NCBI GenBank assembly: GCA_049975365.1
Contig: JBNGDS010000011.1
Location: forward strand, 1-55,617
Length of the DNA stretch: 55,617 bases
Reading direction: 5' to 3'
DNA from: DSBG01 sp049975365
GTDB taxonomy: Bacteria > Desulfobacterota > Desulfomonilia > UBA1062
Part shown: one piece after another, positions 42,916 through 50,480 of the stretch
Numbering within the stretch: the first letter of the stretch is position 1
How the letters are laid out: each line of letters starts with the position of its first letter
Made by a program: the position numbers and the translations under genes
Notes under the pieces: model-generated
Told to the model about the DNA's origin: nothing
Seen by the model: the letters and a program-made list of their open reading frames with translations, nothing else
The model's database searches: none

Positions 42916-43275
42916 ATGGAAGGGAGGGAAAAGATTCCTACAGTCAGACTGGAACAAGGTGTGGCAACGGTTATGAGATCAATCCTTACCGAGAAGGGCA
43001 TTCAGGGACACATCCGTATTTGTCTCCATTACAGCGGGTGCTGCAGCCCAACCCTCTACCTCTGCGCGGGCAGCCTGCACGAGACAGATCTGATCCAGGA
43101 ACTCGATGGTCTCGTGTTTGCCATGGAGCCTGAAACCTTTGGTCGTGTTGGCGAAGTCACCATCTCCTGTGCAGAAGATGTGGGGAAAAACGGGTTTGTC
43201 CTCACATCGAGCACATCTCCCCGTGAGTGGGGAGGTTTCAGCGACTGTTCCATCAGGGTTTTCTCTTTCCTGTAG
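42916..43275 (+). CDS. HesB/IscA-like small protein
   Basis: 119 aa. The start (VRLEQGVATVMRSILTEKG) and the strand pattern around HIRICLHYSGCCSPTLYL resemble the HesB/IscA fold. The late CxC pair that binds Fe-S in true A-type carriers is missing. Cysteines are clustered instead in SGCCS and two later positions. It may be a divergent relative with another role. No strong ribosome-binding site is seen, and the FadL-like gene follows 88 bp downstream. Confidence 0.6.
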   Translation: MEGREKIPTVRLEQGVATVMRSILTEKGIQGHIRICLHYSGCCSPTLYLCAGSLHETDLIQELDGLVFAMEPETFGRVGEVTISCAEDVGKNGFVLTSSTSPREWGGFSDCSIRVFSFL

Positions 43276-43363
43276 GAGTGTCTGCGATGAAATTCCGGAG
43301 CGTACGATGTCAGCCGAGAAAGCTCGAAGAGGTGACTGCCGGGAATGGAGGGATGACAGAGAG

Positions 43364-44683
43364 GTGAAGGTCCAGCTCTTCATGGCCGGCTTCCTCGCGT
43401 TCCTGTTTCTCCTCCCCGTTCAGGGATCTGCCCAGATCTACAATCAGACCTGCCAGAGCGCCGAGTATGCCCGCATGGTGAACCGCAACGCTGCAGCAGA
43501 TGCTGCAGATATCACCGTGTACAACCCTGCGGGTCTTGTTGACCTGGCAGATGGGTATCATCTCAATGTTTCCAACCAGATCTGGATTCGCAGGCCCACC
43601 CACACGTTCACTGATCCACTGGGAACCGGGGAACTGAGCTATGAGCAGGAAGGTGTCGACTGGATCATCCCCAATCTGCATGCAGCCTATACACACGGGG
43701 ACTGGGCCATATTCGGGGCAGGTTACATTCCCGGGGGGGGTGCTGCGCTCGACTACCCTGACGGGTCGTTTTCCACCCGGGCGCTCGGTGCGGGTGTGAT
43801 CGGACCGGACGGGCCTGCGTACATCGCCTACAAGGACATCACCGATGAATTTATCGAGGGGAGCTCCCTGTATATCGCCTACAGCATCGGTGGAGCGTAC
43901 AGGATCTCGGATCGGCTCTCCATTGCCGCAGGCATCAGAACGATCACCGTGAGGAACACCATTGAGGGGGGCCTGACACTGGCCGAAGGATGGTTGGGGC
44001 CGCTCACACCTGACATGCCCTTGAGGGTTGATGTCAGGGAGACAGGTCAGGGCTGGGGTGGTGTCTTTGGCATCCAGGTACGGCCAAGCGAGAAATTGAA
44101 TATCGCGCTCCATTACGAATCCAGGGTGCGATTGGATCTTGAAACAGAGATCCGGAGCGGTGACAATGTCAGTGAAGACGCCGGGCTGTTCCGTGATGGG
44201 GAGAAGGTACGGAGAGATTTTCCTGACATGGTCGGCCTGGGGGCATCGTACCAGTTCACCCCTGAATTTAGGGCCGAGGTAAACTTCAACTACTGGTTCC
44301 AGGAGGCCTCTGACTGGGGGAGATCTCCGGATGGAAAAAACATATCCGACCTTGCAGGGGATTCATGGAGCATCGGAGCTGCAATGGCCTATCAGGTCCT
44401 GCCAAAGGCCGAGATCAGCAGTGGATTTCTCTACACGATCTATGACTGGAACGATCTCGATGCCTACTACAACGCGAACTTGGGGGCCATCGAGGTGTAC
44501 TATGCGGATGACGTGATGTTCGGGCTCGGATTTGGATATGAACTCATCCCTGGCCTGATTGTGAATTTCGGAACAGGCTATATCCTCTACGTTGGCGAAA
44601 CGGTCCAGACTCTAGTAGGGGATGTGGATATCGAAAATACGTCCTCTGCGGCATTCGTGCTCGGGATCGATTATTCGTTCTAG
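43364..44683 (+). CDS. OmpP1/FadL family outer-membrane transporter
   Basis: 439 aa from GTG 43364 (an ATG at 43382 is possible). Signal peptide through SAQ, then the FadL-type N-terminal hatch motif NRNAAADAADITVYNPAGL, and a long series of beta strands ending in AAFVLGIDYSF with a terminal Phe. FadL proteins move long-chain fatty acids or aromatic hydrocarbons across the outer membrane; the substrate is not given by sequence. Frames extending back to 43106 overlap the HesB-like gene and are not needed. An AGGG lies about 11 bases upstream. Confidence 0.9.
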   Translation: MKVQLFMAGFLAFLFLLPVQGSAQIYNQTCQSAEYARMVNRNAAADAADITVYNPAGLVDLADGYHLNVSNQIWIRRPTHTFTDPLGTGELSYEQEGVDWIIPNLHAAYTHGDWAIFGAGYIPGGGAALDYPDGSFSTRALGAGVIGPDGPAYIAYKDITDEFIEGSSLYIAYSIGGAYRISDRLSIAAGIRTITVRNTIEGGLTLAEGWLGPLTPDMPLRVDVRETGQGWGGVFGIQVRPSEKLNIALHYESRVRLDLETEIRSGDNVSEDAGLFRDGEKVRRDFPDMVGLGASYQFTPEFRAEVNFNYWFQEASDWGRSPDGKNISDLAGDSWSIGAAMAYQVLPKAEISSGFLYTIYDWNDLDAYYNANLGAIEVYYADDVMFGLGFGYELIPGLIVNFGTGYILYVGETVQTLVGDVDIENTSSAAFVLGIDYSF

Positions 44684-44752
44684 AACTGCGTGTGGGAACT
44701 CTTTGTTCCTGATGATTCACTGCATTATCGAATGCCGAAGGCCCCCAGGGTT

Positions 44753-45367
44753 CTAGAAGGATTCATTCGGTGTGATCTGGAGGAGGTAGACGTTGTGAGC
44801 GAACAAGGTATACGGCCTTCTCACCGTCCGTGAGCCTATCGTGCACCTGCTCTTGCGCAGGAGACCCTTGCGGCAGTGAAGGGATAGAGACGAGTCGCTG
44901 AGCTTCATCGCCTTGTCGGTAACCTTCACAACGCATGTCCAGTGACCCACTTCACTGTCTTCTCCATCGAAATTGTAGTCAATGATTGCTACACACCTGC
45001 CTGAACATTCATCAAAAGCACTTCTGAGGCGATCCCAATACTGCTGGAGAGAAGAAGGCTTTCGTTTCCCCTGCAACGGCCGTGACCATGTCAGGTCGAG
45101 ACCCCGCTTAGTAAGGAAGGCCCGGCTCGTTTCCATCAACAGGGAAATATCGCGGACACTCGTGCCATCCCAGATGAACTCCAACGGCGTTGAGTCCTTT
45201 GAACGTTTCCGGACATTACGCCTGTACAGGGCCCGGATGAGCTCTCTGAACAATTCGGAGATATCGTTTGACGAGAGACGGTGGTGAGCCAGCAGCGCGA
45301 TCGCATTTACCAGTGCATAGAGCCCGCAGAGCCCGTCCATTTCTCCTTGCCTGAATGCCAGTCGCAT
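44753..45367 (-). CDS. Papain-fold cysteine peptidase-like protein
   Basis: 204 aa. A catalytic constellation of the papain/C39 type is visible: oxyanion Gln7 (FRQGE), Cys14 (GLCGLYALVNAI), His142 (VGHWTCVVKV) and Asp158 (LSDSS). There is no signal peptide or ABC domain, so it is not a bacteriocin exporter. The middle (~45-60) is highly basic. Target and role are unknown; a cytoplasmic protease or a transglutaminase-like enzyme is possible. AGGAAGAG lies five bases before the ATG. It is isolated between the convergent FadL-like gene and the divergent NUDIX gene. Confidence 0.7.
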   Translation of the reverse strand: MRLAFRQGEMDGLCGLYALVNAIALLAHHRLSSNDISELFRELIRALYRRNVRKRSKDSTPLEFIWDGTSVRDISLLMETSRAFLTKRGLDLTWSRPLQGKRKPSSLQQYWDRLRSAFDECSGRCVAIIDYNFDGEDSEVGHWTCVVKVTDKAMKLSDSSLSLHCRKGLLRKSRCTIGSRTVRRPYTLFAHNVYLLQITPNESF

Positions 45368-45627
45368 GGTTCTCTTCCTCGTTGTGCGTGCATATCACTC
45401 TGCAGCCTGTTTTCTCAGCGGCTACAGACTTGTTTTGTAAGAAAACCGTCGGTCCTTCCTAGATGAACCATCCGACACCACGTTGTCTCTGGTTCCAACT
45501 CACGCCGACAGTTCTACTGGGATATGCATATACAGTCTCTCGATACCCAGTTCAAGTGCGATGATCGACCTTGTTCCCCGTGTCCTCATTCTGCTATAGT
45601 CCCTGCAACGTCCACAGGGGTAGACGC

Positions 45628-46548
45628 ATGGACCATGATCCGCTGCTGCAGATAGACATCCTCAAGACACCGGCACATACTCACCCTGCACAATCCTCAT
45701 CATCGGTTATCCTCCTGCGTGAACCATACAGGGTTTTCCTGGTACAGCGTGAACGCACCCAGGATTTCCTGGCAGGATTCTGCGTATTTCCCGGCGGGAA
45801 AATGGATGTGGAAGACTGTGATGAGGATCTTCTCCCTCTGGCCCGCGGCATTGATGGCGCTATGGCCAAAGCACTGCTGCATGAGCCTGAACTGGAGGAG
45901 GGAACTGCAATGGGCCTCTTCTTTGCTGCTATCCGGGAACTGTTTGAGGAAGCAGGTATTCTCCTGGCCTATACAGGAAATGGCAGCCCGATCGAGTTCA
46001 GCGAAGACGGCATGAAGGAAAAATTCAGCGAATACCGCACAGCCATCCATCAGAAAGAACTGACACTGAAGGAACTTGCCAGGCAGGAGCATCTCACCTA
46101 TGCCGTTGACACACTCCTGCCATACTCTCACTGGATCACACCCGAGCCGGTGAAAAAACGCTTTGACACTCGCTTCTTTCTCGCCAGGCTGCCCCAGGGA
46201 CAGAAGACTGATTACGACCAGGTGGAATTGATGGGATACTTGTGGCGGACGCCTGATGACATCCTGAGGCAGCACTACTCGGCAGAGATCAAGCTCATAC
46301 CTCCTACCCTCAGGACCATCGAAGATCTCGGTTCGTTTGCCAGTATCGATCAACTGTACGGTGACGTCCGGCAGCGGCCCTTGTATCCCATACTCCCTGA
46401 GCCGTTTGTCGAGGATGACGGCTTCGGAATCAAGCTGCCCCACGACCCCGAATACACCATCGAAGCCTACAAGCAGCCACCCTCACCGGATACCCCATCA
46501 CGGATCGTCTTCAGGGATGGGATCTGGAGAACGATGTTCAAAGAATAG
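45628..46548 (+). CDS. NUDT19-like NUDIX hydrolase
   Basis: 306 aa. The Nudix motif is split by a ~40-residue insertion: GGKMDVED at about 57-64, then AIRELFEEAGILL. This is the layout of NUDT7/NUDT19-like CoA-type diphosphatases and their bacterial relatives. SHWITPEPVKKRFDTRFFLARLP is another family block. It probably cleaves CoA esters or a nucleotide diphosphate (inference). The start is ATG 45628, behind GGGGTAG. It converges with the epimerase-ferredoxin gene. Confidence 0.85.
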   Translation: MDHDPLLQIDILKTPAHTHPAQSSSSVILLREPYRVFLVQRERTQDFLAGFCVFPGGKMDVEDCDEDLLPLARGIDGAMAKALLHEPELEEGTAMGLFFAAIRELFEEAGILLAYTGNGSPIEFSEDGMKEKFSEYRTAIHQKELTLKELARQEHLTYAVDTLLPYSHWITPEPVKKRFDTRFFLARLPQGQKTDYDQVELMGYLWRTPDDILRQHYSAEIKLIPPTLRTIEDLGSFASIDQLYGDVRQRPLYPILPEPFVEDDGFGIKLPHDPEYTIEAYKQPPSPDTPSRIVFRDGIWRTMFKE

Positions 46549-46592
46549 AAAGACACGGGAGTATTCTGGAGAAATCAGAACACACGGGATCG

Positions 46593-48350
46593 CTAGAACT
46601 CGACATAGGATCGGATACGGTTTTTCACCTCGTCAGCATACTGCTCATTGCTGATTGATATGGTAACGGCATGTGATGGACAAAACGTTTCGCACCTGCC
46701 GCATCCACGGCACATAGAGCTGTGAACGGCCCGGTTATCTCTGATTGTAATGGCATTGAACGCACACGTTTCTATACACGTGCCGCAGCCGATGCAGGCG
46801 TCGGAAACCTCTACTCGCAGCCCCTCAATGGGTTGAATGATCCCATCCAGGTAGTTTCCAGGCACGTGCTTGTATGAGGTGAGGATGCAACAGCAGTCAC
46901 AGCAGAAACACAGGCTCAGCAATGTGCTTCGATCCGGAGTCATGTAGATGAAATTGTCGATTCGCACTTTTCCGATCATGGGGAGGAGCCCAAGGCTGAT
47001 GGCCCGGTCCGCGTGGGCATGGGCTTCTTGCTTCGAGACTTTGTGGCAGACGCCGTGGGGCAGTTTCAACGCTGTATCTCCCATGAACAGGCACCCGATA
47101 TCATGGGTGTACCGGGTGCAATTCCTGAGCATGCGGCATCCGCACTTGTCCATGATGACGTGGATTGATGAGCTCTCAATCAGATCATGTACAATGTGTG
47201 ATGGCAAGATATCGCTCTCAACGTGAATATTCTCATTGACGGGGAGGTAGGTGATGCAATTCTTGTCAGGGTTCAACCATGGAATAAGACGCCTGAGCCC
47301 GGGAATTTTCCCCAGCCTGAACGTTTCAAGCACGGGGAGGAAAGGTTTCAGTCGTTTCCCGCTCTTGATAATCCATGACAGTACTGCCTGAATGAAGCTG
47401 TCCTGAGCCTTTCGCGTGCGCATTTTATTGACATACGTCATCAGTGCGTCTCGGGAAGAATATGCAGGGCTCCACTCGGTTGTGTTTTTCAGTTTTTCAT
47501 TTCTGACATGTATCGGGAGGGCGAGGAGGTGAAGTGTATCCGTGCTGAGGGGATAGACCCGGAGCCTGAACCCGATGTCAGCAATTCTTTCCGCCAGGAA
47601 TGCCGGAATCTCCATGACGTTCACACCAGCTGCCCTGAAACACCAGTTTAGAGGAACCGTGTCATCTGCAGCCACATTGAATATACCGGGAATATCCATC
47701 CTGTATGCCAGATAGAGCGCTTTCCCTAGATCATCTTCGTGAATGAACTGGATATGCCTGTCTGGCCCGTCAGGAAGGGCAATCAGCTTCGATGACAGGC
47801 TTCTTTCCAGCATGTTGTCGATATTCGGTCCGATCACGGGTGCTGACCGCAGGACAGTGAACACGATGTTCGGATGCTGATTCATGAACTCATGTATGAC
47901 GGTTTCCACTGAAACTGCAGTGGATTTGGAGGAATTATTGCTGCTGTCAGCAGATATGGGGTCATTTTCTGCATACTGATGAGAGGGGTTTTCCTGCAGT
48001 GTGTACACCGAGGTGCTGCTGACGCAGATGATTTTTTTCACCGCGCAGTGTGCACAGGCTGAAAAGATATTGTTTGAACCGTGTACATTGACATCATATG
48101 CTACATGTCTGTCATGGAGGTCATCTTTCGCGAACGCCAGGTGATAGACGATATCAACTTCCTTTAAAATGTCTGCCATTCGCGTGCTGCGTATGTCTTC
48201 ACGGACAAAGGTGATCTTTTTGAATCCGCCTTTCCATGGCGTGATATCGATCCCGATGATTCTCTCGACTTCATGATCTGATTCAAGCAACGGCAGGAGC
48301 GTTGATGCCACATAGCCATTCACGCCCGTAATCGCAATGATTTTCCCCAT
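46593..48350 (-). CDS. SDR epimerase-like domain fused to a cysteine-rich/ferredoxin Fe-S module
   Basis: 585 aa. Residues 1-~300 are an NAD-dependent epimerase/SDR domain with a nucleotide loop TGVNGYVAS (third Gly replaced by Ala), VYHLAFAKDD and SSTSVY. The catalytic Y-x3-K is replaced by N138-N-S-S-K142, so normal SDR chemistry is doubtful. Residues ~365-490 (YLPVNENIHV, CGCRMLRNC, GLLPMIG, CFCCDCCC) align with the middle of the protein at 37575-38570. Two ferredoxin motifs follow, CIGCGTCIETCA and CRGCGRCETFCP. GGAGGAG lies three bases before the ATG at 48350. An unusual fusion. Confidence 0.88.
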   Translation of the reverse strand: MGKIIAITGVNGYVASTLLPLLESDHEVERIIGIDITPWKGGFKKITFVREDIRSTRMADILKEVDIVYHLAFAKDDLHDRHVAYDVNVHGSNNIFSACAHCAVKKIICVSSTSVYTLQENPSHQYAENDPISADSSNNSSKSTAVSVETVIHEFMNQHPNIVFTVLRSAPVIGPNIDNMLERSLSSKLIALPDGPDRHIQFIHEDDLGKALYLAYRMDIPGIFNVAADDTVPLNWCFRAAGVNVMEIPAFLAERIADIGFRLRVYPLSTDTLHLLALPIHVRNEKLKNTTEWSPAYSSRDALMTYVNKMRTRKAQDSFIQAVLSWIIKSGKRLKPFLPVLETFRLGKIPGLRRLIPWLNPDKNCITYLPVNENIHVESDILPSHIVHDLIESSSIHVIMDKCGCRMLRNCTRYTHDIGCLFMGDTALKLPHGVCHKVSKQEAHAHADRAISLGLLPMIGKVRIDNFIYMTPDRSTLLSLCFCCDCCCILTSYKHVPGNYLDGIIQPIEGLRVEVSDACIGCGTCIETCAFNAITIRDNRAVHSSMCRGCGRCETFCPSHAVTISISNEQYADEVKNRIRSYVEF

Positions 48351-48734
48351 CATCTCCTCCGTTCACACACAAAAGAATGAAATCAGACACCACCCCCCCC
48401 GATCTTGGATCTTTGTGTTCAACAGCTACCAATAGGTGCTGAAAAGATCGTGGAGGATGCACAAGCATAGCATAAAACCTGATAAAAGAATGCGGTGAAA
48501 AATGAAGATAAGGTCCAGACGAAGAGTGGTTGCTTATCATCTGTGTTCATCTGAATCCGCGTATGATCTTTTCATCTCGATGATTTTGATCCGGGAACCA
48601 TGCAGTGCAAGGGTATGGTCTCTCGCTGCAGTGGTGCGCGCCTTTCGAGTTTCCCACAGGAGAAGTTCGGATGCACGTGTCAGGACAGCCTTCATGGTTG
48701 AACCGGAGAATGGTGGCACAACAGGTGTGGATCC
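48351..48734. other. 384-bp gap with a C8 run
   Basis: Upstream region of the epimerase fusion gene (minus). It contains a run of eight C at 48393-48400. Short frames occur on both strands (for example 48537-48719 minus) but without ribosome-binding sites or recognisable products. Nothing else seen. Confidence 0.4.
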
Positions 48735-49913
48735 CTACACAGTGAGGAACCTGTTCAATCTCTCTGCTTCTCCATGAGAAAACTCTAATGCCATAGTGTC
48801 GTCAGTGGATCGTACCACTTGTCCCTGGGCCCATACTGGACGTTCTGATCGAGAGATGTTCAGATTCATGTTGATGTAGGCCCCTTCATGCAGGGGCATG
48901 TCTGTATTCAGGTATACTCCCCCTCTGCTGATATTGATGGTGTGCCCTATGTCGTAATGCTGGGCATTTCCGCTGAAGGGGACAGTGGCCTCCACGGAGA
49001 TGGTGAACTCTTTTCTCTGGTGTCTTCTCCTGTCTCCATGAGCAGCACGTCCCGCTCTCTTCCTGAAACCTGAAACCGCCTTCTTCATCTTGAAAATCGA
49101 CCTGTTCTGCAAAAAATTCCCGTGCTGCGGCCTCCTGGGTGCCTTTAGCAATACCTGATCCAGCCAACCGGAGCAGGATTCCGCAACTTCGGTCCACCCA
49201 GGTTCGCCAAGCACCCAGTGTGTATGATTCAGATATTCCTTGAAGGTGGTTACGGCCCTGTATTTGTGTGCAATTTTCCGGACAACCGCGGGAGGCATAA
49301 TTTTGTCATGGAAAGCTCCAATCACGAGTGTGGGGCAGGTAATCCTGGCCTCATCCACAGCGGATGCATGTTTCATGTCAAACACCCATTGAAAGAGTTC
49401 GGTTCCGGCCCGGCCAGACTCAGGGACCAAGCACTCATACAGCTCTTTGCGCTCATCGGCTGAAAACTGTTCAAAAAATGCATACACAGCTTCATTGAAT
49501 GTCAACAGTAGCGGTTTATACCAATACCCCCATGTAGTCAGGGCGCTCCAGATGCTCTTAATGAAGGATGGATTCAGGATAAAAATTCCTCTCGGTGGCG
49601 CCGGCGTCAGGAGCACAATGGCTTTTGCCAGTCCCCGGCTTCCCAGCATCTGCGCGAGGAGACCTCCCATGGAATGGCCCATAAGAACAGGTTTCTCGTC
49701 GAGCTTCAGGATCTCATTCTCGAGGTCTTCAGCATAGTCGAGAAGGCTGGTTTTCCCTAACCGGGAAGGAGGGGATTCTCGTGACTGCCTTTCGTGGAAA
49801 CGCAGGTTGGGGGCGATGCAGCGATACCCAAGTCCCTCAAAATACTGTATAAAGTTTTCCCAGACCCAATTCCCGCACCATGCTCCGTGAATCATCATAA
49901 TATAATCGTTCAT
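48735..49913 (-). CDS. Alpha/beta hydrolase fused to a C-terminal PilZ domain
   Basis: 392 aa. Residues ~1-258 are an alpha/beta hydrolase with nucleophile Ser81 (GHSMGG), Asp203 (GAFHDKIMPP) and His232 (NHTHWVLG). A basic linker (~260-300) leads into a PilZ domain with the c-di-GMP-binding motifs RRRHQR (295-300) and N327-x-S-x2-G (NISRGGVYL). Both halves look active, implying a hydrolase whose activity or location is set by cyclic di-GMP. A GGEEF cyclase is encoded at 23.8 kb. The ATG at 49913 is preceded by an AGGA element. Confidence 0.9.
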   Translation of the reverse strand: MNDYIMMIHGAWCGNWVWENFIQYFEGLGYRCIAPNLRFHERQSRESPPSRLGKTSLLDYAEDLENEILKLDEKPVLMGHSMGGLLAQMLGSRGLAKAIVLLTPAPPRGIFILNPSFIKSIWSALTTWGYWYKPLLLTFNEAVYAFFEQFSADERKELYECLVPESGRAGTELFQWVFDMKHASAVDEARITCPTLVIGAFHDKIMPPAVVRKIAHKYRAVTTFKEYLNHTHWVLGEPGWTEVAESCSGWLDQVLLKAPRRPQHGNFLQNRSIFKMKKAVSGFRKRAGRAAHGDRRRHQRKEFTISVEATVPFSGNAQHYDIGHTINISRGGVYLNTDMPLHEGAYINMNLNISRSERPVWAQGQVVRSTDDTMALEFSHGEAERLNRFLTV

Positions 49914-50480
49914 AATGATCCTCCGTGCCCTGTTCCTGTCTGAACAGAGGTATTCCGCGTGAAAAGCGCGAGGATGGATGATCCTCCTGTCTATGCAGCC
50001 ACAGGCCTCCCGAATTCTGCTCCGATGGCGATGACATCATACTGCCGTTTGCTTTGTTCCATCATATCCCTTCCAAATACAGATCCTCAGGCCGATGTTC
50101 TTTCTCAATGCTACAATAATAACGAGATATCCTCTGCAAAGAAGGAGGACGTGAAGGTTTTCCCGAAAATCCGGACGTTCAATCAGCCGGGTTGATCCGG
50201 GAAAATGGAAGCAAACCGCGAACTAAGTGGTGTGTATTCTTTTCAGGCTTCTCAAAGCCATGACGAAATTGAATAAGTCTTCACTCTCGTCAAACCGGTA
50301 CGCTTGGCATGGGATCTCCACTATCTAACACATCTGAAAAATGAACGTGTATGGGGAGCATGGGGACATTTCCAAAGAGCTGTGACACGAAAAATTCGCC
50401 TGTTTGACTTGGGTCAAGTACGTCCTGCCATTTTACGGGTATCCTCTGCAGAAAATACATCCACGGGGAGGAGAAACGAC
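49914..50480. other. 567-bp divergent regulatory region upstream of hcp
   Basis: Lies between the hydrolase-PilZ gene (minus) and hcp (plus). Small frames are present (49959-50195 plus; an N-terminal extension of hcp from 50304) but lack start signals. The hcp-proximal part carries an HcpR-like operator and a TATCCT element at 50440-50445. The rest shows no recognisable feature. Confidence 0.5.
50404..50417 (+). promoter_or_regulatory. HcpR-type operator TTGAC-TTGG-GTCAA upstream of hcp
   Basis: Perfect 5-4-5 palindrome matching the TTGAC-N4-GTCAA consensus of HcpR, the CRP/FNR-type nitrosative-stress activator of sulfate reducers and relatives. Its centre (50410.5) is 71 bp before the hcp ATG. 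If TATCCT at 50440-50445 is the -10 element, the transcript would start near 50452, placing the site at about -41.5, the class II activator position. The start site is inferred, not measured. Confidence 0.72.

Noticed and set aside
43310..44113. 267-codon minus-strand open frame inside the FadL-like gene
   Set aside because: Composition and lack of ribosome-binding site mark it as a shadow; the plus-strand product has a signal peptide and family motifs.
48393..48400. Run of eight C as a phase-variation tract
   Set aside because: It lies upstream of the epimerase fusion gene and not in a reading frame or clear promoter spacer; length variation cannot be shown from one sequence.
48537..48719. 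60-codon minus-strand frame downstream of the hydrolase-PilZ gene
   Set aside because: Starts at a GTG without Shine-Dalgarno and shows no motif; the plus-strand frame over the same bases is equally open.
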